From contig JACPUT010000013.1 in assembly GCA_016192145.1 (NCBI GenBank), positions 1 to 64,000 on the forward strand: a stretch of 64,000 nucleotides of DNA, read 5' to 3'. Numbering within the stretch: the stretch's first letter is position 1; every line of letters begins with the position of its first letter. The notes under the pieces are model-generated. The model had not been told where the DNA came from and did not search any database. It worked only from the letters and a program-made list of their open reading frames with translations. The DNA comes from Acidobacteriota bacterium (GTDB lineage: Bacteria > Acidobacteriota > Holophagae > Holophagales > Holophagaceae). A program made the translations under genes and the position numbers. Shown one piece after another: positions 9,503-16,783 of the stretch.

Positions 9503-9656
9503 GGGCTTTGGGCTCTGGGCTCTGGGCTCTGGGCTCTGGCTGACCCGGGTGGGGCGGATCGGTACGGCCGGGTCGGCGCCAGCCAGAGCCAAGAGCCCAT
9601 AGCCAAGAGCCCAGAGCCAAGACCCCAAAGCCAAGAGCCCACGGCCCAGCGCCCAG
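9503..9656. repeat. Word-hairpin repeat, GGGCTCTGG/CCAGAGCCC type
   Basis: The left arm is four GGGCTYTG units in tandem (from 9504). The right arm is a longer series of AGAGCCCA/AGAGCCAA units (9581-9640 and on). The loop has its own stem, GACCCGG...CCGGGTC. It begins 13 bp after the recO stop. The inner stem recurs at 21.35 and 58.0 kb. Confidence 0.85.
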
Positions 9657-9711
9657 ATTCATTCCGGAGCCCCCCTCCGGCCGATACGGGAGGGACCTTC
9701 GCGGGAGCCCC

Positions 9712-12318
9712 ATGACCCTGGACCACAAGCTCTGGAGCCACTTCGGCGGCCGGCAACTGCTCGTGGACGCGGGCATCCTGGCGGTGCTGGCGGGGGTGGT
9801 GTCGCTCATGCTGCGCTTTCCCGGAGGCCTGGAGCCCCTGGAAGGGGGCGGGCTCCTGGCGGCCGTGGGCTTCCTGTTGATCCTGGGTCGCCGGGCCCTG
9901 GGCTGGCACCGGGCCATCACCGTGCAGGCCTTCCTGCCCGAGTGGGCCGATCGCATCGCCGGGGGGGATTTCCGAACCGTGGAGCCGCCGCCGGGGTTGG
10001 ATCCGGATCAGCTCCGGGTGGCCGGGGTGCTCAATGCCTGCCTGCGGGAATTGGAGAGCCTGAAGGAGGCCCGGGTGGGCCTCGTGGCCGATCACCTGCG
10101 GGAGTGGGAGGCCGCCGAGGGCCTGCTGAAGAATCTGGAATCCGAGCGGGAGCGGAGCTTCGATTACCAGGAATCCCTGTTGCAGGAGCTCGATTCCTTC
10201 GCCTCGGAGCTCAAGGTGCAGCTGGAGGACACGCAGGTGATGGCCCGGGTGGCCGATCGCCGCCGGGGGCTCGCGGACGCGGCCACATCCTCCCTTGCCT
10301 CCGGGGTGGAGTCCTCCCTGGACACCCTCCGCCTGGGGCTGGAGCGCCAGGAGGAGCTGGTGCAGATCATCCGGGACACGCTCCCCCGGCTGCGGCGGGA
10401 ATCCGAAGCCATGTCCCAGCTGGCGGACCGGGCCACCCGCCGGGCCGCCCGGCTGGGTTCCACGGTCAAGGGGGTCACCTCCCACGGCTCCCAGATGCTG
10501 GAAGGGGTCCAGGAACGCTCCGTGCAGCTCCTCCGCATGCGTGAATTGACCCTGGATCTGAGGGAGCTGGGCGAGGGGCTGCAGCGGCGGGCCCGCCACC
10601 TCAAGCATGAGGGCAGCGAGTCGGAGGGCAGCCTGGATGGGATCCAGGAGAGCCTCCGGGGCATCGACCATGTGGCCAAGCAGACGGGGCTCCTGGCGGT
10701 GAACGCCGCCATCCTCTCCCAGGAGGGCCGAGGCTCCCGGGGCTTCCAGGTCATCGGCAGCAAGATCCGCCTGCTCTCGGAGCAGACGGCCCAGGGCACG
10801 GCGGAGGTGGCGCGGATCCTCGGGGAGCACCGGCTCGGGCGGGAGCGGGACGCCATGGAGGTGTCCTCGCTGGCCGAATCCATCGAACAGATCCACACGC
10901 GGTTGCATGAGCTGATCCTCAACATGGGGCGCATGGAGCACCAGGGGCAGGAGCTGGAGCGCTCCCTCGAGGCGCATCAGGAACTGATCCGCGACTTGGA
11001 TGTGGCGGCCCGGGACACGGTGGAGAGCCTCCAGGAGATCCCTCCCCGGGCGGACACCCTCGGCAACCTGGCGCTGCGGCAGCGGGCCTCCGAGCAGGAA
11101 CTGGAGAACGGCCAGAGTCAATCCCTCAAGCTGATGGACCGCCTCTCGGATGGCGCGGGCGCCCTGATCCGTTCCCAGGAGGAGGCCCACCGGGATCTCT
11201 GGATGGTGGTGGAGCGGCAGGAGTCGCTGCGGCTTTCCAGGGCCTTCCAATCACTCGCCCACGGGCGGCTGAACCAGCTCTGGGAGGAGGCCCGGAACCG
11301 GCGCACGGAGGAGCGGGCCTCCTGGGGCGCCGCCTCGAATCTGCGGGCCCAGCGCGGGCTCATCCTCGGGGGCGCGCCGCCCTTGCCACCGGGGCTTCCC
11401 GGACGCATCGAGGAGGACCGGGTGCTGCTCCGCCTCCTGGAGGAGGATGCCTTCGGCCTGCCCCGCCCGGGGGCGCTGCAGGGGCTGGATTCCAGCGATG
11501 GCGGCAAGACCTGGCGCCTGACCCTCGTGCCCTCCCTGCGGCATGAGGAAGGCCGCCTGGCCCTGCTCGTGGCGCTGCGGGATTCGCTCCACCCGGCGTG
11601 GATCCAGGAACCGGATCTGGTGTTGGGGGACGAGGGCGTGCGCATGTCCCTTCCCTTCGCCTACCCCAACCTGCCCCTCCTGCTCGCGGGGCTGGGGGCC
11701 GAGCTCTCCCTGGTTTCCGGCGTGCCCGATCAGGGCCTGCGGGCCGTCGGGGCGCGTACGCACCTGGAGCTCAGCTTCCTCTGGATCGGCGCGACCATTC
11801 CACCGCACGTGCGCCATCAGGTGCTGCAGGCCATCCATGGCAGCGTCGAGCACCTGCCGGGCCACGAACGGTTCCCCCTCGGGCCCGCGCCGGGCTTTGG
11901 CGGGCCCTGCCCCCGCTGCACGGGGGATGTGGAGACTCGCCAGGGTGAAATCCCGCCGGGCGTGGGCTTCAAGGCCTGGCGCCTGGGCGGGCCCGAAGCT
12001 CCGCTTCCGGCCTGGAGTGCCCGATTGGGTCTGCCGCCCAAGGGGGCCGACGCGGAGGTGGTGCTCGGCCGCGTGCTGCTTCCCTACGCCCGCCCGGAGG
12101 CCCTGCTGCTGGCCCTGGCGCACCCCTCAGCCGGGTTCTTCGATCCCGCGGCGCCGGCGCTGGTGGAGATCGATCGGGAGTTGAAGGCCGAGGTGCTCGC
12201 CCATCCCGGGGAAGCCAGCGCCGCCAAGGCCTGGGAGCTGCTCCGGAGGCTGGAGCGGGGGGGCTGGATCATGCCCCTTCCGAACCACCCGGACGGGGCA
12301 TCCTTTCCGGAATCGTGA
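9712..12318 (+). CDS. MCP-derived membrane protein with novel C-terminal domain
   Basis: Protein of 868 aa. Two N-terminal membrane helices (about 17-35 and 45-65) are followed by a short HAMP-like stretch and a very long coiled coil. At about 317-362 it carries a recognisable but degenerate chemoreceptor signalling tip: HVAKQTGLLAVNAAILSQEG then GSRGFQVIGSKIRLLSEQ (canonical receptors read ...QTNLLALNAAIEAARAGE). There is almost no periplasmic loop, so any input would be cytoplasmic or membrane-borne. The last ~330 residues are a globular region I do not recognise, with a CPRC pair near 730. No che genes are adjacent. It could be a cytoskeletal or signalling scaffold derived from an MCP. Confidence 0.7.
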   Translation: MTLDHKLWSHFGGRQLLVDAGILAVLAGVVSLMLRFPGGLEPLEGGGLLAAVGFLLILGRRALGWHRAITVQAFLPEWADRIAGGDFRTVEPPPGLDPDQLRVAGVLNACLRELESLKEARVGLVADHLREWEAAEGLLKNLESERERSFDYQESLLQELDSFASELKVQLEDTQVMARVADRRRGLADAATSSLASGVESSLDTLRLGLERQEELVQIIRDTLPRLRRESEAMSQLADRATRRAARLGSTVKGVTSHGSQMLEGVQERSVQLLRMRELTLDLRELGEGLQRRARHLKHEGSESEGSLDGIQESLRGIDHVAKQTGLLAVNAAILSQEGRGSRGFQVIGSKIRLLSEQTAQGTAEVARILGEHRLGRERDAMEVSSLAESIEQIHTRLHELILNMGRMEHQGQELERSLEAHQELIRDLDVAARDTVESLQEIPPRADTLGNLALRQRASEQELENGQSQSLKLMDRLSDGAGALIRSQEEAHRDLWMVVERQESLRLSRAFQSLAHGRLNQLWEEARNRRTEERASWGAASNLRAQRGLILGGAPPLPPGLPGRIEEDRVLLRLLEEDAFGLPRPGALQGLDSSDGGKTWRLTLVPSLRHEEGRLALLVALRDSLHPAWIQEPDLVLGDEGVRMSLPFAYPNLPLLLAGLGAELSLVSGVPDQGLRAVGARTHLELSFLWIGATIPPHVRHQVLQAIHGSVEHLPGHERFPLGPAPGFGGPCPRCTGDVETRQGEIPPGVGFKAWRLGGPEAPLPAWSARLGLPPKGADAEVVLGRVLLPYARPEALLLALAHPSAGFFDPAAPALVEIDRELKAEVLAHPGEASAAKAWELLRRLERGGWIMPLPNHPDGASFPES

Positions 12319-12663
12319 CGGTTCGCGCCTTCCTGGTGGCCTACGGCGCCACGCGGTGACAGCTTCGATCGGTTCACTCTGGAACGGGGCCCTTTCCCCC
12401 GGGAATGGAATGACCCATCGGTGGCAATGGGGGCCGCTCATCAGCGCCGCGTAACTTCGGCGGGGCGCGCCTTGACCCGCGCGGCGCGGAGCCGATGCTC
12501 GTTCAAACGATCTTTGGGCCACCCGGTGTGAGGCAGTCGCGAGCGGATCCCTCGCGGCTGCCTCAAGGACTATCAGGGGCGCGGATCGCCCTGGGAGTTC
12601 CTGCGAGGGCCCCGCCACCGGGGGGCGCGGATCGTTGCCACCGCCCATCTCAGGAGAGAACCC
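12319..12663. other. Intergenic leader region before tonB
   Basis: No ORF is supported. It contains a TTGACC box at 12472 as a weak promoter candidate (the -10 match, ATGCTC, is poor), a strong hairpin at 12530-12564, and AGGAGA directly ahead of the tonB ATG. It presumably carries the promoter and leader of the tonB-DUF4349-exbD operon. Confidence 0.4.
12530..12564 (+). promoter_or_regulatory. Leader hairpin upstream of tonB
   Basis: GAGGCAGTCGCGAG is followed after seven bases by CTCGCGGCTGCCTC. The 14-bp arms pair with a single G-U on the transcript. No T-run follows, so it is not a standard terminator. It lies about 100 bases ahead of the tonB start and may be an mRNA leader structure. 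Confidence 0.5.
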
Positions 12664-13440
12664 ATGTCCACCCATGCCCCCAGCGGCGGCCTTCGGCCTG
12701 CCCTCCCGCCCACCCTCCAGCCCATGGCCATCGCCCTCGCCGCGCCCCGCACGGACCGGCGTACCGCGCTCCTCGCCAGCGCCGTCGTCTACCTCTTCAT
12801 CCCCGCCGCGCTGATGGCGGCGGGGCGGATGATCCCCCAGGTTTCCATCTCGCGTCCCACCACCGGCGGCGGGGACATCATCTTCGAGCCCACCAGCACC
12901 CCCGTGGTGTTGCCTTCGCCCTCAAGCGGTCCCCGGCCGGCGGTTCCCGCCTTGGCCACTTCCCAGATCCCTTCGGGACCTGCCGTCGTGGACCCGCGCG
13001 TGGAGGAGAACCCCGAGTCCTTGATTCCCAGTTCCACGCTGCCCACGGGCCCCATCGCGCCCCTCGGCAACGGCCCCAGCACCGGGGATCCGCTGGCGAA
13101 GCCCGGAGGCCCTGGCACCGGGCCCTTCGTTCCCGGAACCACGGGTTCCGGTGAGGGCGGCCCCCTGCAGATCAGCAGCGATGCCGTGCGGATCCTCCAC
13201 CAGGACGCGCCCGTCTATCCCACCCTGGCCCGCGCGGCGCGCGTGCAGGGCGACGTGATCGTGCGCATGTTCATCGACACCCGGGGCGTGCCCACCAGCG
13301 TGCGCGTGGAGCAGGGGCATCCGGCACTACGCGCCACCGCGGAACAATCCGCGATGCTCTGGCGGTTCACCGCGGCCCAGGTGAATGGCCAGGCCGTGCC
13401 CGCCACCTTCCTGCTGACTTTGAAGTTCCGGCTGCACTAG
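12664..13440 (+). CDS. TonB family energy transducer
   Basis: Protein of 258 aa with a cytoplasmic N-terminus, one membrane anchor (about 38-57, ALLASAVVYLFIPAALMAAG), a Pro/Gly/Thr-rich periplasmic linker and a C-terminal TonB domain. That domain reads APVYPTLARAARVQGDVIVRMFIDTRG, with AVYP/Y-P and V-x-V-x-F elements, then LWRFTAAQVNGQAV. It should relay proton-motive force to TonB-dependent outer-membrane receptors. It is followed after 8 bp by a DUF4349 gene and then exbD, but no exbB, so it likely borrows an ExbB. AGGAGA seven bases upstream supports the start. Confidence 0.88.
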   Translation: MSTHAPSGGLRPALPPTLQPMAIALAAPRTDRRTALLASAVVYLFIPAALMAAGRMIPQVSISRPTTGGGDIIFEPTSTPVVLPSPSSGPRPAVPALATSQIPSGPAVVDPRVEENPESLIPSSTLPTGPIAPLGNGPSTGDPLAKPGGPGTGPFVPGTTGSGEGGPLQISSDAVRILHQDAPVYPTLARAARVQGDVIVRMFIDTRGVPTSVRVEQGHPALRATAEQSAMLWRFTAAQVNGQAVPATFLLTLKFRLH

Positions 13441-13448
13441 GAGCGAAC

Positions 13449-14348
13449 ATGCGCATCCCCATCCTGGATCGACTGAATACACCCAGCTCGAAGGCCTGGG
13501 CGGTCGGTGGCACCTGCACCGTTTTGGGAATCCTGATTTTGGGGATTCGCACCTTCCCCACGACGGTGGAAGGACGCCGCCTCCAGAAGACCGTGAGCAT
13601 CGACATGGCGGAGATGTCAGCTTCCGCCATGGAAGCACCGCCTCCTGGAATATCACGGAGGGAGACCGCGGACCTCGCCTTGAAACGGATCCAGAAGGCG
13701 ACCATCCGCCTCGAGGTTGCGGATTTGTTGAAAGCCCGAGAGGCGGTTGCCTTGATGACGGGCGACCTCGGTGGGTACGTCGCCTCGAGCCGTTCGGGAG
13801 ATGCCAACGGGGGCACCGGGTCAGTTCAACTGAACCTCCAGATCCCCTCCGGCCGCTTCGACGAAGCCATGGCTGACCTGGAACGCCAAGGAAAGGTCCT
13901 CCAGGAACAGCGATCCGTGGAGGACATCACCCGGGCTTACGTTGATCTGGAGGCGCGGTTGCGCAACAAGCGTGTCTCCCAGGCTCGCATCCGCGACATC
14001 CTCGCCACTCGCACGGGCAAGATCGCGGATGTCGTGGAAGCGGAGGAGGCCCTCTCGGGGGTAACGGAGGAGATCGAGCGGATGGAGGCTCAGCGCCGGG
14101 TCTACGACCATGAGGTGGCTTTCGGCCTCCTGGATCTCACGTTGCAAGTAAAACCCACCGTGATGGCGGCACCTCCGTGGTGGACGCCACTGAAGGAGGG
14201 GCTGCGCGCTTCCGGAGACACCTTGGCCGGTTCCGCCCTGGGGCTCGCCCAGATCTTCGCCTTCCTTCTCCCCTGGGGGCTGCTGATAACCCCGCTCATC
14301 CTCTGGCTCCGCCGAAAATCGCGGCTCCAATCCCAACCCCAATCCTGA
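13449..14348 (+). CDS. DUF4349 domain membrane protein
   Basis: Protein of 299 aa. It has an N-terminal membrane helix (about 17-36), then a DUF4349-type periplasmic region: KATIRLEVADLLKAREAV, LGGYVASSRS, VQLNLQIPSGRFDEAM, the YVDLEARLRNKRVSQARI coiled coil, and VVEAEEALSGVTEEIERMEAQ. A C-terminal membrane helix (LPWGLLITPLILWLRRK) ends the protein. DUF4349 proteins are lipoproteins or membrane proteins of unknown function. Here the gene sits between tonB and exbD with gaps of 8 and 11 bp, which suggests a periplasmic role with that Ton complex. Codon use in its first half is slightly less GC-rich than its neighbours. Confidence 0.82.
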   Translation: MRIPILDRLNTPSSKAWAVGGTCTVLGILILGIRTFPTTVEGRRLQKTVSIDMAEMSASAMEAPPPGISRRETADLALKRIQKATIRLEVADLLKAREAVALMTGDLGGYVASSRSGDANGGTGSVQLNLQIPSGRFDEAMADLERQGKVLQEQRSVEDITRAYVDLEARLRNKRVSQARIRDILATRTGKIADVVEAEEALSGVTEEIERMEAQRRVYDHEVAFGLLDLTLQVKPTVMAAPPWWTPLKEGLRASGDTLAGSALGLAQIFAFLLPWGLLITPLILWLRRKSRLQSQPQS

Positions 14349-14359
14349 AGGAGCACGTC

Positions 14360-14746
14360 ATGGCTTCGCCCCGCTGTGAACCCAACATCACCCCCCTCAT
14401 CGATATCGTCCTCGTGCTGCTCATCGTGTTCATGGTGATGGTGCCGGGGCTCCAGGTGGCGGCCATCGTGAACCTCCCGGCCAAGGGGACGGGGGGCGCG
14501 GGGCGGCCTCCGCTCAAGGTCAAAATGGATGGCGCGGGCCTCATCAGCGTCGATGGCCAGCCCGTGATCTACCCGGAGCTGCCCCGGGCCGTGGCGGCGG
14601 GCCTGAGGGATCGCTTCGGCCAGGATCGCCGGGCCGTGGTGGCCGTCCATGCGGGCCAGCCCTTCCAACGGGCCGCGGATCTGCTGGACGTGGTGAAGGG
14701 GCTCCACCCGGACGTTACCGTCGCCCTGGTGGAGGCGAAGGAGTGA
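14360..14746 (+). CDS. exbD: ExbD/TolR family biopolymer transport protein
   Basis: Short ExbD of 128 aa. The N-terminal block CEPNITPLIDIVLVLLIVFMV holds the membrane helix with the proton-conducting Asp in PLID. A small periplasmic domain follows (ISVDGQPVIYPELPRAV, VVAVHAGQPFQRAADLLDVV). ExbD works with ExbB and TonB to harness proton-motive force. AAGGAG lies six bases before the ATG, and the track's longer start inside the DUF4349 gene is rejected. It is the last gene of the tonB operon here, directly followed by rnpB. Confidence 0.92.
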   Translation: MASPRCEPNITPLIDIVLVLLIVFMVMVPGLQVAAIVNLPAKGTGGAGRPPLKVKMDGAGLISVDGQPVIYPELPRAVAAGLRDRFGQDRRAVVAVHAGQPFQRAADLLDVVKGLHPDVTVALVEAKE

Positions 14747-14762
14747 ATGCCATGTAGACTGG

Positions 14763-15138
14763 AGCTGTGGATCAGGGCGCCGCGGGTGGCAACACCTGAG
14801 GAAAGTCCGGACTCCGCAGGGCAGTGGGCCAGCTAACGACTGGGCGGGGCGACCCGACGGAAAGTGCAACAGAGAGCAGACCGCCGATGGCCCCGAAAGG
14901 GGATCAGGTAAGGGTGAAAGGGTGGGGTAAGAGCCCACCGCCGTCCTGGTAACAGGCCGGGCATGGTAAACCCCCCACGGAGCAAGACCAAATAGGCCGG
15001 CGTACTCGAAAGAGCGAGGATTGGCCCGATCGAGCCGGCGGGTAGGTTGCTTGAGGTGGCGAGTGATCGCCATCCCAGAGGAATGGCGCCCCAGACCCCT
15101 AACAAGGTGGGACAGAATCCGGCTTACCGATCCACCAC
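14763..15138 (+). ncRNA. rnpB: RNase P RNA (bacterial class A)
   Basis: Catalytic RNA of RNase P, which matures tRNA 5' ends. The diagnostic 5' segment GAGGAAAGTCCGGACTCC is near 14800. The 3' segment ACAGAATCCGGCTTACCGA is near 15112-15130. Helix P1 closes the molecule, with GTGGATC (14767-14773) pairing to GATCCAC (15129-15135). The interior AACAGAGAGCAGACCGCC and AATAGGCCGGCGTACTCG segments also fit. Ends are estimated to within a few bases. It starts about 17 bp after the exbD stop. Confidence 0.95.
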
Positions 15139-15156
15139 GGCCCCCGCAAGGGGGCC
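15139..15156 (+). terminator. Possible rnpB terminator hairpin
   Basis: GGCCCCC-GCAA-GGGGGCC is a tight 7-bp GC stem with a GNRA-like loop directly after the rnpB 3' end. No T-run follows. A near-identical 24-base copy lies at 15317-15340. Confidence 0.5.
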
Positions 15157-15161
15157 GCGCT

Positions 15162-15311
15162 GGAGGCTCCATCTCCACGGCCCGCAGGGGCGTGGGAGTC
15201 AGGCGGCAGCCTGACGTCAGATGGAGGGGAAGCCGGCCGGCTTACCCTCCATCGATCGCGATGCTCTCGCATCGCTCCCACTCGCCTTTGGCTCGCGGAG
15301 ATGGAGCCTCC
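15162..15311. repeat. 150-bp nested palindromic element beside rnpB
   Basis: Perfect 15-bp terminal inverted repeats, GGAGGCTCCATCTCC (15162-15176) and GGAGATGGAGCCTCC (15297-15311), enclose a 32-bp near-perfect palindrome (15222-15253, centre CCGGCCGG). The whole is flanked by ~24-bp direct repeats ACGGCCCCCGCAAGGGGGC...GCGCT. No coding capacity is present. Confidence 0.65.
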
Positions 15312-15338
15312 CACAACGGCCCCCGCAAGGGGGCGGCG

Positions 15339-15722
15339 CTACTTGTTCCGGTTGAAGAGGCTCCTGGCGACGAGCAACCCCAGCATCGCCAGGCCGATGT
15401 AGATCGCGGTCATGACCTTGTCGTGGAAGCGTTTCTGCTCGGCGAGGCGCTCGGCGGCCCGGCGTTCCTCGGCATCGCGGCGTTCCTCGGCCGCCCGTTG
15501 CTCCCGCTCTTCGGTCCGGGCCTTTTCAGCTCGCGCGGCCTGCTCCCTTCGGGCGGCTTCGCGTTCCGCCTCGGTGGGTTGGGGCGGGGGGATCGGGTTG
15601 CCGAATCGGTCCCGGGGCACGGGTGCCGTTCCCTCCCGGCCCAGGGTTCCCCTGAGGTCCTGGGCGGGCCCCGTCAAGGCGAGGGGCAGCGCCAAGCCGA
15701 TTGCAGGGAGGATGCGCATCAT
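15339..15722 (-). CDS. Small membrane protein with charged coiled coil, unknown
   Basis: I do not recognise this 127-aa protein. From ATG 15722 it has a signal-like N-terminus (MMRILPAIGLALPLALTG), a short Gly/Pro-rich linker (PRDRFGNPIPPP), about 55 residues of almost pure Glu/Arg/Ala coiled coil, and a C-terminal membrane helix (AIYIGLAMLGLLVARSLF) ending in NRNK. The track extends 150 codons upstream into unrelated sequence, and I reject that part. The stop overlaps a direct repeat of the palindromic element beside rnpB. It could be a membrane-tethered adaptor; no function can be assigned. Confidence 0.6.
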   Translation of the reverse strand: MMRILPAIGLALPLALTGPAQDLRGTLGREGTAPVPRDRFGNPIPPPQPTEAEREAARREQAARAEKARTEEREQRAAEERRDAEERRAAERLAEQKRFHDKVMTAIYIGLAMLGLLVARSLFNRNK

Positions 15723-15951
15723 GGAACCAGCTTCCCAGAAATCAAAGGCGATCACGGGTCGAATCCGCTCCTTGAGAACCCAGCTATCCTGAGGGCTCAT
15801 CCTCCGAGTAGGCCTCTGTTCACGCACGGACATCCGACCCCCGCCACCCCTGCCGCAGGTGGGGACGCCATTCGCCGCTGAGGCGGAGGCGGAGGATCGA
15901 TCGGGCCGCCCCGTGCGGCCATGCGAAAGGCATTTTCGGAGACCGACTTCC

Positions 15952-16707
15952 ATGTCGAATGATTTCCTCGGGTTGGCCCGCCGCCTTGAGCGCGCCCAGG
16001 CCCTGCAGAACGACCGTTTCAACGCCGCCAGCGGCGGCCGGTCCCTTTCCATCGGCGGGGGCTTCGCCCACTTCCGTGGCGAGGGCCATCCCCTCAACCA
16101 GGCCCTGGGCCTCATCGAGCCCATCACCGAAGCCGCCCTGGCGGAGGTGGAGGCCTTCCTGGGCTCTCCCACGGTGCTGGAGCTCAGCCCTGCGGCGGAT
16201 CCGGAGCTCTGGCCCCTCCTCGCCCGGCGCGGCTACCGCCTGCATCAATTCCAGCAGCTCTGGGCGCGGCCGCTGGGCGATGAAGCCTGGACCCCCGATC
16301 CCGCCCGGACCCGGGTGGCGGAACCCGCGGAGTCGGACACCTACCACCGCGTGGTGGCGGGCGGCTTCTTCGAGCGGGACGATTGGCGGGACTTCGATCC
16401 GCCCTTCATCACGCCCCTGGGGCTCACCGATGCCTGGGGCTTCCTCGCCTTCATCGACGGCGAACCCGCCGGAGGCGGCATGCTCGGCATCGTTGAGGGC
16501 GTGGCCCTGCTCTCGGGCGATGGGGTGATCCCCCGGTTCCGGGGGCGGGGCCTGCAGAAGGCCCTCATCCGGGCGCGCCTCGCCTTCGCCCGGGCGAGGG
16601 GCTGCGACGTGGCCTGCGCGGGCACGGCGCCCTCCACCGCCAGTCAGCGGTCCTACGAAGCCTGCGGCTTCCGGGCCGCCTATCCGAAGGTGGAGATGGC
16701 CCGGTGA
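15952..16707 (+). CDS. GNAT family N-acetyltransferase
   Basis: Acetyltransferase of 251 aa. The C-terminal ~110 residues have the GNAT core: AGGGMLGIVEGVALLSGDGVIP (beta4), the acetyl-CoA loop FRGRGLQKALIRARL (R/Q-x-x-G-x-G/A) and the terminal ASQRSYEACGFRAAYPK seen in many family members. The N-terminal half may be a degenerate second GNAT domain (ELWPLLARRGYRLHQFQQLW). The track start 31 codons upstream is ignored: ATG 15952 (MSNDFLGLARRL) has GGAG twelve bases upstream and begins the conserved-looking part. The substrate is unknown. Confidence 0.85.
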   Translation: MSNDFLGLARRLERAQALQNDRFNAASGGRSLSIGGGFAHFRGEGHPLNQALGLIEPITEAALAEVEAFLGSPTVLELSPAADPELWPLLARRGYRLHQFQQLWARPLGDEAWTPDPARTRVAEPAESDTYHRVVAGGFFERDDWRDFDPPFITPLGLTDAWGFLAFIDGEPAGGGMLGIVEGVALLSGDGVIPRFRGRGLQKALIRARLAFARARGCDVACAGTAPSTASQRSYEACGFRAAYPKVEMAR

Positions 16708-16715
16708 GGGGTTAG

Positions 16716-16772
16716 GAACAGGATGGACAGGATGGATGGACTGCACGTCGGTCCTTTCATCCTGTTTCAGCG
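16716..16772. repeat. Short word-hairpin, AGGATGGAC type
   Basis: AACAGGATGGACAGGATGGA on the left partly pairs with TTTCATCCTGTTT on the right. It sits between the GNAT gene and the MFS gene and is a weaker member of the word-hairpin class. Confidence 0.45.
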
Positions 16773-16783
16773 ATCATGGAGCG

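Noticed and set aside
8689-11250. 853-aa minus-strand ORF
   Set aside because: Antisense to recO and the MCP-like gene and runs through a word-hairpin; no protein motif.
15099-15314. 71-aa minus-strand ORF ending in WWIGKPDSVPPC
   Set aside because: It is the antisense reading of the rnpB 3' end and adjacent palindrome, a familiar mis-annotation.
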